From: an uncultured Bacteroidales bacterium | GTDB taxonomy: Bacteria; Bacteroidota; Bacteroidia; Bacteroidales; WCHB1-69 | DNA length: 24,396 nt | Assembly: GCA_937901455.1 (NCBI GenBank) | Contig: CALDIA010000003.1 | Span: 1-24,396, forward strand | Reading direction: 5' to 3' | In this document: positions 7,472 to 14,477 of the stretch, piece by piece | Position numbering within the stretch: the stretch's first letter is position 1 | How the letters are laid out: each line of letters starts with the position of its first letter | The notes under the pieces: generated by a model | The model's database searches: none | Told to the model about the DNA's origin: nothing | Seen by the model: only the letters and a program-made list of their open reading frames with translations | Program-made: the position numbers and the translations under genes

Positions 7472-8969
7472 TGTCTCGCTTGAACCACTTCCCCACAACG
7501 GGCAGGGAACTTACTGGTAAATCTTTCTTCAGCAGGTAAGCAATATAGATACAAATCAGCAAAGTGTTTATCATCAATTCTGCCCATACCGGCAACGCCT
7601 TGCAGAAATAGTAAATCACGTATAAAACCGCGGCTAACAAGACATACTTGGCCATGTCGGCTAAAGGGTAATCTATCGGGTTTTTCTTCTGCCCAATGAA
7701 ATAGGAGAGCAGCATGCAGGTCCCATAGCCCGCAAATCCTCCCCAAGCACAGGCCATGTAGCCATACTTGGGCACAAACAGCACGTTGATGCTGATCATC
7801 ACAAGCGCCCCAATTCCGCTCATTACCGCACCCCACCAAGTCTGGTCACTCAACTTGTACCAGAACGAGAGGTTGAAATAGATACCCATGAACAACTCCG
7901 CGAGCATAACAATCGGCACGACCTTCAATCCCACCCAATAGTCGTGGTTGGTAACCAAGTAACGGAGAATGGGCAGGTAAAACATTACCCCTAAAAAAGC
8001 CAAAATGCCGAAAATCACGAAAAACTTCATGCCTTGAGCCATCGTCTCTGACGAGTTCTTGTCTTTGTCACCGCCAAACACAAACGGTTCGTATGCATAG
8101 CGGAATGCCTGAGTGAGCAGGGCTAAAATCATGGCAATTTTGCAACAGGCACCATAAATGCCAAGCTGCACTTGTCCCTCAACAGGGTCGGACACAATGT
8201 GCTTGAAGGCGATTTTGTCAAACACCTGATTAAGGATGCCCACTAAACCGAGCAATAGCAAAGGCCAAGCGTAAGATAACATGCGTTTTGCCAATTTTGT
8301 GTCGAAACCATATGCGATGCCCTTGAGTTCTTTCAAAAATCCGAAAGTGACCATGAAGGTGCACAGGAGGTTTACGAAGAATACCAGCCCTACACCGTAG
8401 TTATATTTTATGTAGATGGTTTCCAATGTCGGGAATGTGACAAATAGTTTGGGCATGAGCCAGAACACGAACACATTGAGCAGCACGTTGGGTATGATGA
8501 AGGCCATCTTGAGGGCCATGAACTTCACAGGCTTGTGTTGCTGCCGCAAACGGCTGAAGAGAATGGCTTGAAAAGCGTCCATGGCAGCGATTAGGGCGAA
8601 ACAACCCACATATTCAGGGTGGTCAGTGTAGCCCAAACGGTTGGAAATGGGCCCGAGAAAACAGAACACAATCAGTAGAAAAAGCAATCCCACTGAACCT
8701 ACTAATCGCAGGGCGGTGCTATAGACCATCGATTCGTTTTCTTCCTGTTTGTTGGCGAATCGGAAGAAGGTGGTTTCCATGCCGAATGTGAGCACCACAA
8801 ACAGAAGGGCGGCCCAAGCGTACATCTCTGTCACGATGCCATACCCGCCACTCAAGGGGTTGATAAACCAGGTATGAAGCGGTACGAGAAGGTAATTCAG
8901 AAACCTGCCCACGATGCTGCTTATCCCATAGATTGCTGTGTCCTTAGCTAAACTTTTTAAATTGGCCAT
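7455..8969 (-). CDS. Polysaccharide/lipid-linked oligosaccharide flippase, MOP superfamily (Wzx/MurJ-like)
   Basis: A protein of 504 residues (512 from the upstream ATG at 8993) with about 14 predicted membrane helices, the hallmark of the MOP exporter fold. The start MANLKSLAKDTAIYGISSIV is the common opening of Bacteroidetes oligosaccharide flippases and favours 8969. Such proteins move lipid-linked glycans, or in some cases lipid II, across the inner membrane. The conserved amphipathic first helix and the short loops RFLNYLLVPLHTW and SYAWPLLLLGLVGILNQ are visible. No sugar-transfer genes flank it, so the cargo is unknown. The end overlaps the 3' end of mtnN by 17 bp on the opposite strand. 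Confidence 0.9.
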   Translation of the reverse strand: MANLKSLAKDTAIYGISSIVGRFLNYLLVPLHTWFINPLSGGYGIVTEMYAWAALLFVVLTFGMETTFFRFANKQEENESMVYSTALRLVGSVGLLFLLIVFCFLGPISNRLGYTDHPEYVGCFALIAAMDAFQAILFSRLRQQHKPVKFMALKMAFIIPNVLLNVFVFWLMPKLFVTFPTLETIYIKYNYGVGLVFFVNLLCTFMVTFGFLKELKGIAYGFDTKLAKRMLSYAWPLLLLGLVGILNQVFDKIAFKHIVSDPVEGQVQLGIYGACCKIAMILALLTQAFRYAYEPFVFGGDKDKNSSETMAQGMKFFVIFGILAFLGVMFYLPILRYLVTNHDYWVGLKVVPIVMLAELFMGIYFNLSFWYKLSDQTWWGAVMSGIGALVMISINVLFVPKYGYMACAWGGFAGYGTCMLLSYFIGQKKNPIDYPLADMAKYVLLAAVLYVIYYFCKALPVWAELMINTLLICIYIAYLLKKDLPVSSLPVVGKWFKRDTTISA

Positions 8970-9038
8970 ATCAGTCACACTTTTTACCCCCATATCTTGT
9001 GGGGTTTCACGTTGTTATTACTTCATGCAAACAATCTG

Positions 9039-9046
9039 CAAAACTA
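9039..9046 (-). promoter_or_regulatory. -7 box for the flippase gene
   Basis: TAGTTTTG on the minus strand (TAnnTTTG). It is 45 bp before the ATG at 8993 and 69 bp before that at 8969, so a leader of moderate length is implied. Confidence 0.4.
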
Positions 9047-9103
9047 CAAAATTTCCGAACACTTGAATAAACGTGGCTTTTCTGTCAAGCAGTCATCGAC
9101 TTT

Positions 9104-9328
9104 TCATGATTCTGGCAGTGGCAACCCTGTCGCGGGTATGCAAGCGGATGAGGAAGATACTGTGTAGAAGAACAGTTGAGCATCGGCTGGCAGAATGGAG
9201 TCGGAAAAGTGCAGCGGCAAAGTGGTGGCACCCGGCGAGGTGACAGCTATTAGGCGGTGTATAAGGTCGTCGGAAATAGTGCGGCAAGGATAATGATTTT
9301 TTCTTAAATATGCGTCAACAACGAATAA
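9104..9328 (-). pseudogene. Possible remnant of an exported protein (protease-like N-domain)
   Basis: A minus-strand frame, open between stops at 9329-9331 and 9104-9106, has no start codon. It reads DDLIHRLIAVTSPGATTLPL followed by HFSDSILPADAQLFFYTV. The pattern 'w.l.itSPGA.tl.l.F.d..LP.gA.lf.Y' resembles the N-terminal beta domain of exported Bacteroidetes proteins such as lysyl-endopeptidase-like proteases. Nothing of a catalytic domain follows: the frame stops soon after, and the flippase promoter lies beyond. The family assignment is tentative. The fragment overlaps the upstream region of the peroxiredoxin gene. Confidence 0.35.
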
Positions 9329-9339
9329 TCAAAAATTGT

Positions 9340-9347
9340 TACTTTTG
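9340..9347 (+). promoter_or_regulatory. -7 box for bcp
   Basis: TACTTTTG on the plus strand (TAnnTTTG) lies 21 bp before the ATG at 9369, supporting that start over an upstream TTG. Confidence 0.5.
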
Positions 9348-9368
9348 CCACTCGTAAAATTGGAAAAC

Positions 9369-9815
9369 ATGTTGCAAATCGGAACCGAAGCCCCTTATTT
9401 CGAGGGCAAAGACGAAAACGGGAATATTGTTTCCCTGAAAGATTTTGAAGGCAGAAAGTTGGTGCTCTACTTCTATCCGAAGGATAGTACGCCGGGCTGC
9501 ACGTCGGAAGCCTGCGACCTGCGCGACAACTACCACCGCTTCCTTGCCATGGGGTACGAGGTCTTGGGCGTGAGCCGTGATTCCGCCGCCTCGCACCAGA
9601 AATTCATCGCAAAACATGAATTGCCCTTCCACCTCATTGCCGACACCGACCTCAGCATCCTGAAAGCCTACGAGGCCTGGGGCAATAAAAAAATGTACGG
9701 CAAGGTGACCGAAGGCACACTACGGACCACTTACGTCATTGACGAACAGGGGGTTATTATCGATGCCATCGGCAAGGTGAACACCAAGGCGCACACGGAA
9801 CAGATTCTGAAATAA
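9369..9815 (+). CDS. bcp: Thioredoxin-dependent peroxiredoxin, Bcp/PrxQ type
   Basis: A 148-residue cytoplasmic peroxidase that reduces hydrogen peroxide and organic hydroperoxides using thioredoxin. The peroxidatic Cys44 lies in YPKDSTPGCTSEACDLRD and the resolving Cys49 is five residues later, the arrangement of 1-helix atypical two-cysteine PrxQ enzymes. TPGCT and the later RTTYVIDEQGVI strand are in the expected places, and length is typical. The start at 9369 (MLQIGTEAPYFEGKDENG) matches the family. It is monocistronic; its stop is 17 bp from the broken DUF1287 gene on the other strand. Confidence 0.95.
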   Translation: MLQIGTEAPYFEGKDENGNIVSLKDFEGRKLVLYFYPKDSTPGCTSEACDLRDNYHRFLAMGYEVLGVSRDSAASHQKFIAKHELPFHLIADTDLSILKAYEAWGNKKMYGKVTEGTLRTTYVIDEQGVIIDAIGKVNTKAHTEQILK

Positions 9816-9832
9816 CGGCCGTTGGAGGCTTG

Positions 9833-10084
9833 CTAAGCCAGCACCTCTTTCTGCAGGTCGATGCCGCGTTTCCGATAGGCGCGAATGACCACATCCGTAC
9901 ACACACCTTTGCCGGCAGGCACGTCGCCATTGGGGTAGATAATCTTAAAATAAGCAGGGTCGTATTGTATATGCTGATGGGTCAATGTCAAGGCGGAATC
10001 AGCCAGCCGGCTGTAAAAATCCTCCTGCGCCAAGCCTGCAACCCAGATGCAGAGACACAACAACAGAAACAGCACTTTTCTCAT
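9833..10084 (-). pseudogene. 3'-truncated DUF1287-family gene
   Basis: The start MRKVLFLLLCLCIWVAGLAQ is a clean signal peptide. The following FKIIYPNGDVPAGKGVCTDV and VIRAYRKRGIDLQKEV match the N-terminal half of DUF1287 proteins, which are normally about 200 residues. Here the frame ends at residue 83, just after the conserved G-I-D-L-Q motif. No continuation exists in any frame because bcp occupies the next bases, so about 120 codons have been lost, most likely by a deletion. The retained part includes the conserved Cys of GVCTDVV. Whether the stub is translated is unknown. No promoter box was seen. Confidence 0.8.
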
Positions 10085-10142
10085 ATCAGAATTATCGCAA
10101 AAAAACTCGTTTTATTGTTTTTCATGTGATTTTCTTCACCGC

Positions 10143-10174
10143 TTTGCGATAAATATAGGAAAAGACTAATTTTG
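10143..10174 (+). promoter_or_regulatory. Promoter of the second ECF sigma operon
   Basis: TTTG at 10143-10146 and TAATTTTG at 10167-10174 are 20 bp apart, which fits the Bacteroidales TTTG...TAnnTTTG promoter well. The ATG follows 5 bp after the box, so the leader would be very short or the transcript nearly leaderless. Confidence 0.55.
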
Positions 10175-10179
10175 CCAGC

Positions 10180-10674
10180 ATGGATATTGAGCAACAGTTT
10201 TTGGAGCTTTTAGACAAAAACCGACGCCAAATCGCCGGGGTCTGCCACTATTATTCCTCAATGGGCACCTATCTTTCGGAGGATGACCTGTTTCAGGATG
10301 TTTTGCTCAATCTTTGGACAAGTTACCCGAAATATATCAAACGACCCCGTTGCCAAACCTCCACCTGGGTGTATCGCATAGCCTTGAATGTATGCATCTC
10401 ACACTGTAGGAAAGCAGGAAAAAAGACGCAAGTTCCACTTAATGAGCAGTCTGTAGAGCTTTTGGAAGATTCGGGAGATAAAGAAATGGTGTCACATCTC
10501 TACCACCTCATTCGCCAGTTGGACCAGGAGGAACAGGCACTCATCTATCTTTACATAGATGAAAAATCCCATAAGGAAATCGCCGACATTATGGGAATTT
10601 CTATCAGTAATGTGGGTACAAGAATACAACGCATCAAAATGAAACTAAAACAAATGAACAATGGAAGACCTTGA
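10180..10674 (+). CDS. ECF-type RNA polymerase sigma factor, 164 aa
   Basis: Region 2 spans about residues 15-80, with YLSEDDLFQDVLLNLWTSYP as the core-binding helix and TSTWVYRIALNVCISHCRK as the promoter-melting/-10 part. Region 4 spans about 105-160, with HKEIADIMGISISNVGTRIQ as the helix-turn-helix. Length is normal for an ECF factor. The stop overlaps the next gene by 14 bp, so the two proteins are translationally coupled and probably interact. No zinc-finger or FecR-type anti-sigma gene is next to it. Its GC content is lower than that of the housekeeping block before it. Confidence 0.92.
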   Translation: MDIEQQFLELLDKNRRQIAGVCHYYSSMGTYLSEDDLFQDVLLNLWTSYPKYIKRPRCQTSTWVYRIALNVCISHCRKAGKKTQVPLNEQSVELLEDSGDKEMVSHLYHLIRQLDQEEQALIYLYIDEKSHKEIADIMGISISNVGTRIQRIKMKLKQMNNGRP

Positions 10675-11203
10675 TTTGAAAGTGCTAAAAGAAGACATCC
10701 GGATGGAGACAATCCGCGAAGACAACTTGTACATTCCGTTGCAGAAAAAAAAATGGCTCCAAAGGCACCAGAATGGCTTATCGGGAGTCGCGTGTATCAT
10801 TTTGTCCGTCCTGCTCCCATTCCTATTATGGATGCAAACAAATTCTAAGAATTTCTTCTGGCTTTCTTTCGTCATTGTTGTATTTTCCATTTATTGCTTG
10901 GTGAAAGGTATTTTCACTTTGTTATTCCATGCTAAAGAGATCCAATTAGGGACAGGCGTTCACCAATATCTGCTTGCCAATGCTTATAATCGGCTATACT
11001 TTATCCACGAAAAAATGGTCTGGCTATGGTTTCTCCTGCCTCTCGCCATTGCGACGCTCTCTATCATCACACCTTTGAATAAAAACAGTTTATATTGGTT
11101 GTTAGTCAGTGGCATTTATTCAGTGGTCCTGCTTTGTTCAAGTCGCCCGCTTTGGCGCAGGATGAGACAAGTAAGAGAGGAAATAAAAAAATTAAACGAA
11201 TAA
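10661..11203 (+). CDS. Four-helix membrane protein coupled to the ECF sigma factor; candidate anti-sigma factor
   Basis: A protein of 180 residues beginning MEDLDLKVLKEDIRMETIRE, with a charged cytoplasmic head of about 38 residues. Four hydrophobic segments follow at about 40-60, 66-90, 119-138 and 143-161, then a basic tail (WRRMRQVREEIKKLNE). The gene overlaps the sigma gene by 14 bp. Anti-sigma factors are usually encoded this way and have a cytoplasmic sigma-binding part plus membrane anchoring, so that role is the simplest guess. However, there is no zinc-binding ASD motif, and I recognise no family. Confidence 0.8.
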   Translation: MEDLDLKVLKEDIRMETIREDNLYIPLQKKKWLQRHQNGLSGVACIILSVLLPFLLWMQTNSKNFFWLSFVIVVFSIYCLVKGIFTLLFHAKEIQLGTGVHQYLLANAYNRLYFIHEKMVWLWFLLPLAIATLSIITPLNKNSLYWLLVSGIYSVVLLCSSRPLWRRMRQVREEIKKLNE

Positions 11204-11218
11204 ATAAAATTTATTGCT

Positions 11219-11566
11219 ATGAGAAAAACTGAAGGAATCATTCAATTGATTATTGGCCTTATCGGAATGGCATTGTGTCTTACAGCCCACAACAAATGGG
11301 CCTACTTACCCGCCATCCTTATGGGATTGTGGGCCGTGGTGACCATTCGTCGCCTTCCGGCATTCCAGCTAACTGAAACAGGACAGCGGAAATTTCAAAG
11401 ACGAAATGTCGTCAGCATGATTTTGTGGGTAATTGCCGCCCTCCTTGCATTCGTGTTCCTGCGACAGACGCCTTACGGGACGGATGGTCTTTGGTTTATG
11501 CTGTCGGCATACCTGTTCTTAACCATACACGGAGTTATGGTCATAGTGCCATTAAAAGAGGAGTAG
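11219..11566 (+). CDS. Small four-helix membrane protein, unknown function
   Basis: A protein of 115 residues with hydrophobic segments at about 5-22, 27-44, 66-83 and 90-111 and a short polar loop between the second and third (RLPAFQLTETGQRKFQRRNV). It starts 15 bp after the preceding membrane protein gene, so it is the third gene of the sigma operon. It may be a sensor or the regulated target. Its last 26 bp overlap a convergent frame on the minus strand. No family was recognised. Confidence 0.75.
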   Translation: MRKTEGIIQLIIGLIGMALCLTAHNKWAYLPAILMGLWAVVTIRRLPAFQLTETGQRKFQRRNVVSMILWVIAALLAFVFLRQTPYGTDGLWFMLSAYLFLTIHGVMVIVPLKEE

Positions 11567-11858
11567 AATTGGCGACCGCGTCAGAGGCAAAAATATTCAC
11601 CAGCCCGTACAAGGTGTTGTTGGGAGTGAAACACATTGACAGAATGCCTGGAAAACAATGCGACGAGAAAAAGTGGAAGACGATGATAATGAAAAGCATC
11701 GTGATGGAGAGCACCATCGTATGTCTTTTGGCTAACATAAGGATAGCACCTATGGTAATGAGCACAATCAGCAGACAGGTGATCAGCACAACCACGATGG
11801 GATGATGGGCAAATTGCCAATTTCCGCCGCCGAAATATTTCAACACGAAAAAAGCCAT
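11541..11858 (-). CDS. Uncertain small membrane protein, possibly a remnant
   Basis: The minus frame from the ATG at 11858 gives 105 residues (MAFFVLKYFGGGNWQFAHHP...). It has two strongly hydrophobic stretches at about 22-44 and 49-66, and a C-terminus reading NNTLYGLVNIFASDAVANST. Hydrophobicity and composition suggest a real membrane protein, but no promoter box is near, another minus frame is also open, and the 3' end overlaps the convergent gene by 26 bp. It lies between an intact operon and a pseudogene, so it may be a truncated survivor. Confidence 0.4.
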   Translation of the reverse strand: MAFFVLKYFGGGNWQFAHHPIVVVLITCLLIVLITIGAILMLAKRHTMVLSITMLFIIIVFHFFSSHCFPGILSMCFTPNNTLYGLVNIFASDAVANSTPLLMAL

Positions 11859-11876
11859 CCACAAGCAGAAAAATCC

Positions 11877-11884
11877 TACCTTTG
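11877..11884 (+). promoter_or_regulatory. -7 box of the decayed SWIM gene
   Basis: TACCTTTG on the plus strand (TAnnTTTG) lies 24 bp before the ATG at 11909. The promoter appears intact although the gene is broken. Confidence 0.45.
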
Positions 11885-11908
11885 CCGCCTCAAATAAGAT
11901 TACGGACT

Positions 11909-12334
11909 ATGGCCCAGAAATTCGGCATGACATGGGGAGCAGTGGCTGAACGTCCTCTCCCGAATCGACTACAGCAACCGGCTGCCACGTACGCGCGCAA
12001 AGGCGCCGTGCTGCGCATCGACGTGAAAGACAACCTCGTCACTGCCAAAGTGCAGGGGAGCAGAAAGAAGCCCTACAACATCCGCATCACCGTTCCCAAA
12101 TTCAAACAATAGGAGATAGACTTGCTGATAGACAGCGTTTTGGAAAACCCAACACTGTTGGCACAACTGCTGAACCCCGAACTGAGTCCGCAGATCATGA
12201 CCATCGCGCAGACCATCGGCCTGCACATTTTCCCATCCTCGTGGAAAGACCTCGGCATGAGCTGCAGCTATCCCGACTGGGCGGTGCCCGGTTTGGGAAT
12301 ATGTAGGGACAAATTACCGTGTAGGGGCGAATAA
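11909..12334 (+). pseudogene. Broken SWIM zinc-finger protein gene
   Basis: The frame opens MAQKFGMTW and resumes at TYARKGAVLRIDVKDN, TAKVQGSRKKPYNIRITVPK and FPSSWKDLGMSCS, the N-terminal half of the SWIM zinc-finger proteins usually paired with an SNF2 helicase. Several lesions are visible. Residues 10-25 read correctly only in the next frame (QWLNVLSRIDYSNRLP), which implies two compensating frameshifts. There is a TAG at 12110-12112 in the middle. The zinc motif CSCPDW.VPCKH has become CSYPDWAVPG. The gene ends abruptly near 12295, just before the palindrome at 12321. The helicase partner is absent, so the system is dead. Confidence 0.82.
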
Positions 12335-12348
12335 TTATTCGCCCCTAC
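12321..12348. repeat. Perfect 28-bp palindromic repeat (GTAGGGGCGAATAA type)
   Basis: The two 14-bp halves, GTAGGGGCGAATAA and its exact complement, meet with no loop. It lies 3 bp beyond the stop of the ATPase gene and at the broken end of the SWIM remnant. There is no T-run, so it looks more like a dispersed REP-type element than a terminator. Related sequence (TGTAGGGACAAATTACC) precedes it at about 12303-12319. Confidence 0.65.
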
Positions 12349-12351
12349 GTT

Positions 12352-13485
12352 TTATATACGTCCGCAAACGAAGTCCTGGTAGTTGTCGGGGGAGACTACC
12401 GAAAAGGTGTGGTTGGGGTAATTTTTTGAAAAGGATTCTGTCAGGTGGGGTTGTTTGTGGCTGCTCCATTTAAATTCGTATGCGTGGAGAGTGCCGTCGT
12501 AGTCCTCAATATAGTCCACCTCCTGCTGTTGCTGTGTGCGCCAGAAATAGCTTTTCCCATAAAAGGAACTATAAGCGTTGTGCTTCATCCGTTCACTGAC
12601 AACATAGTTCTCCCAAAGAGCTCCTGTGTCCGAGCGAAGCGACAAATCCTTGTAGTCGCCAATGACGGCATTGCGGACGCCATTGTCACAAAAGTATATT
12701 TTGCGGCTTTTTTTCAGCTCGGTGCGCATATTCCGGCTGAAAGAACGCAAATGGAACAGTACATACGATTTTTCCAGCAGGTCGATGTAACGTTGGACGG
12801 TGATGGAGGTGAGGCCCAGCATACGTCCCAATTCGTTAAAAGAGACCTCGCTGCCAATCTGCAAAGCCACAGCCTGAAGCAGTTGCTCTATGATTTCCGG
12901 TTTGCGGACATCCTGAAAAGAAAAGATGTCCTTGTACAAGTAGCTGTTCACCAGATTGGTAAGTGTCAGTTTCTCTTCACCGGGTGAATTCACCACTTCC
13001 GGGTAGGAACCATAAATCATTCTCCGTTCCAGCATTCTCCGTTCTTCAGACGCGCCAAACTCCTGAATCAGCTCCTCGGCGGAAAACATATACATCACGT
13101 ACTCATATTTCCGGCCTGTGAGAGGTTCATTAATGGAATTTGAAAGTCCTATCGCCGATGATCCGGTCACTACCACCTGTTTCTCCGGAAAATTATCCAC
13201 TAATAATTTCAGTGTAACACCGATATTGGGTACTCTTTGGGCTTCATCTATCAGAATCATATTTGCGGTGGCGGTTTCGGCTCCGAGCTCCGAAGAGGTC
13301 GGGGTATTCAGTTTGCTTCGGATGTCCGGTTCGTCGCAGTTCCAGAAAAGCACGTTTCCGTCCATATTCTCGTGAAGCATTCGGAGAAGGGTGGTTTTGC
13401 CCACCTGCCTCGGCCCGACCACCAGCACCACCTTGTTTTTGTGTAATATTCTGTCAATCTGTTCTTTAAGTTTTCTTTTTATCAT
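12352..13485 (-). CDS. AAA ATPase with C-terminal DUF4143 nuclease-like domain
   Basis: A 377-residue cytoplasmic protein of the widespread AAA_14/DUF4143 type. The Walker A motif is VVGPRQVGKTTLL (about residues 22-34) and Walker B is MILIDEAQRVP (about 76-86). VVVTGSSAIGL is the sensor strand (about 104-114). A winged-helix part lies at about 215-250 (FNELGRMLGLTSITVQRYID). The C-terminal domain has a PD-(D/E)xK-like core, EVDYIEDYDGTLHAYEFKW, in which the E-D and E-x-K residues are kept. Length and motifs are complete. The biological role of this family is poorly known. It stands alone between two palindromic repeats in a zone of gene debris, consistent with a horizontally acquired cargo gene. 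Confidence 0.92.
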   Translation of the reverse strand: MIKRKLKEQIDRILHKNKVVLVVGPRQVGKTTLLRMLHENMDGNVLFWNCDEPDIRSKLNTPTSSELGAETATANMILIDEAQRVPNIGVTLKLLVDNFPEKQVVVTGSSAIGLSNSINEPLTGRKYEYVMYMFSAEELIQEFGASEERRMLERRMIYGSYPEVVNSPGEEKLTLTNLVNSYLYKDIFSFQDVRKPEIIEQLLQAVALQIGSEVSFNELGRMLGLTSITVQRYIDLLEKSYVLFHLRSFSRNMRTELKKSRKIYFCDNGVRNAVIGDYKDLSLRSDTGALWENYVVSERMKHNAYSSFYGKSYFWRTQQQQEVDYIEDYDGTLHAYEFKWSSHKQPHLTESFSKNYPNHTFSVVSPDNYQDFVCGRI

Positions 13486-13511
13486 ATTGCGGGATTGTTT
13501 TTATAGAACTG

Positions 13512-13519
13512 CAAAGATA
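13512..13519 (-). promoter_or_regulatory. -7 box for the ATPase gene
   Basis: TATCTTTG on the minus strand (TAnnTTTG) lies 26 bp before the ATG at 13485. Confidence 0.5.
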
Positions 13520-13600
13520 TGATTTTCTTGTTATAATGAAAATATATTATAAGATTTTTTTATTACAATAAAGAAAACATTGGTTTTTGTGTATGGGAAT

Positions 13601-13630
13601 CGTAGAGACGGGGCGCACCCCGTCTCTACG
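13601..13630. repeat. 30-bp palindromic repeat (CGTAGAGACGGGG type)
   Basis: A perfect 13-bp stem, CGTAGAGACGGGG with its complement, closes a 4-base CGCA loop. It lies upstream of the ATPase gene. No T-run follows on either strand, so it is more like a dispersed palindromic repeat than a terminator. Confidence 0.65.
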
Positions 13631-13641
13631 GCGCCGTTATA

Positions 13642-13671
13642 TTACATTCGGTTTACAGAAACCGGATGTAA
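13642..13671. repeat. Second hairpin next to the palindromic repeat
   Basis: TTACATTCGGTTT (13642-13654) pairs with AAACCGGATGTAA (13659-13671) through 12 pairs and one mismatch, with an ACAG loop. It starts 11 bp after the 13601-13630 palindrome and ends where the polyvalent-protein remnant may begin. Confidence 0.5.
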
Positions 13672-13721
13672 TGCACCACCTTGTTGGCGAAATCCAAAGG
13701 CTTTTGGATACCAATGGCTGA

Positions 13722-14141
13722 TATATTCCGTCTCGGTGTCCCGGACCCAATGGCTATGAAAATGACACATACGTTTCAGAGCAAGGCATTTACAAGGTGA
13801 ACAACCTGCTTAATAATAATGGCAGCATCGTTTCTCTACTTCAGAAAGTGTTGCTGCACAATGCAATTTTCCCCGACACGGCATATTCATTCCACGGTTT
13901 CGCCGGATTCGATGGAAGAACCGTACAGCCAGTCCTTTATCAACCTCGCGTTGCGGACGCCAAACCCGCCAATCAGATAATGATTGACACTTACATGGCG
14001 GCGCTTGGCTTTGAAAAGACTTCCGAAGAGGGCCGTTTCACCAATAGGGATTATGAAGCATGGGATCTCCTTCCTCGCAATGTTTTGGTTGACAACGAAG
14101 GGGATATCTTTGTGGTTGATGCTGAAATCAAACGATTGTAA
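13722..14141 (+). pseudogene. C-terminal fragment of a polyvalent-protein kinase-like domain
   Basis: The frame reads GYENDTYVSEQGIYKVNNLL, then LLHNAIFPDTAYSFHGFAGF and DLLPRNVLVDNEGDIFVVDA before ending EIKRL. This matches the serine/threonine/tyrosine-kinase-like domain found at the C-terminus of very large 'polyvalent' proteins of phages and conjugative elements; the PRNV..D..GDIFVVDAE stretch corresponds to the catalytic/metal-binding end. The frame extends upstream to an ATG at 13671 if one in-frame TGA at 13719-13721 is read through. Only about 140 residues remain of a protein normally over a thousand residues long. It is the remnant of a lost mobile element. Confidence 0.7.
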
Positions 14142-14213
14142 TAGAGTTGTTTATAATATATTTCCACGTATTGCTCGTATCTTCACGTATTATTTCATTG
14201 TTATTCACCATTC

Positions 14214-14303
14214 TTAATACTTGACTATTACAAACTTCACCTTTGCGCTCCCCGAACTCGTGCTTACGAGCACGACGTACAGCCCTGCGGGGAGGTGGCA
14301 GGC
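14214..14303 (-). pseudogene. Tail fragment of a type IX secretion C-terminal domain
   Basis: The minus frame ending at the TAA at 14214 reads HLPAGLYVVLVSTSSGSAKV followed by KFVIVKY. This is the classic last segment of the Por-secretion (type A) sorting domain: L-P-A-G-x-Y-hydrophobic, then G-x-x-x-x-K-hydrophobic-hydrophobic-K. Only about 30 residues remain. The upstream side changes into the oppositely oriented ORF6N fragment at about 14304, so the protein it belonged to is gone. Confidence 0.65.
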
Positions 14304-14477
14304 GGAGACCAAACCGTGAAGCGAAATGCGGAACGCTTCCCTTCAGATTTTATGTTCAGGCTTACTGAAGAAGAATGGGATGCTCTTGCACAATCCAGTA
14401 TGTCATCACAAATTGTGATGACATACCCTGAAACGTGGCCCAAGAAAGCAACTCCATACGCTTTTACGGAACACGGG
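14304..14477 (+). pseudogene. Fragment of an ORF6N-domain protein
   Basis: The plus frame reads DQTVKRNAERFPSDFMFRLT, then EEEWDALAQSS and TPYAFTEHG, the core of ORF6N DNA-binding domains found in phage-related and mobile-element proteins ('VKRN.eRFP.DFMF.LT...PYAFTE.G'). The start and the later part of the gene are missing. After TEHGA the sequence switches into the PFOR fragment on the other strand. Confidence 0.75.

Noticed and set aside
9093..9287. Minus-strand frame of 64 codons rich in His, Pro and Cys
   Set aside because: It is a different frame of the exported-protein remnant. The neighbouring frame at 9104-9328 is much more protein-like.
14401..14430. Short TGTCATCACAA...TTGTGATGACA inverted repeat as an operator
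   Set aside because: It lies inside the ORF6N coding fragment, where the same bases encode a continuous conserved reading, and there is no promoter near it. Chance or codon-driven symmetry is enough.
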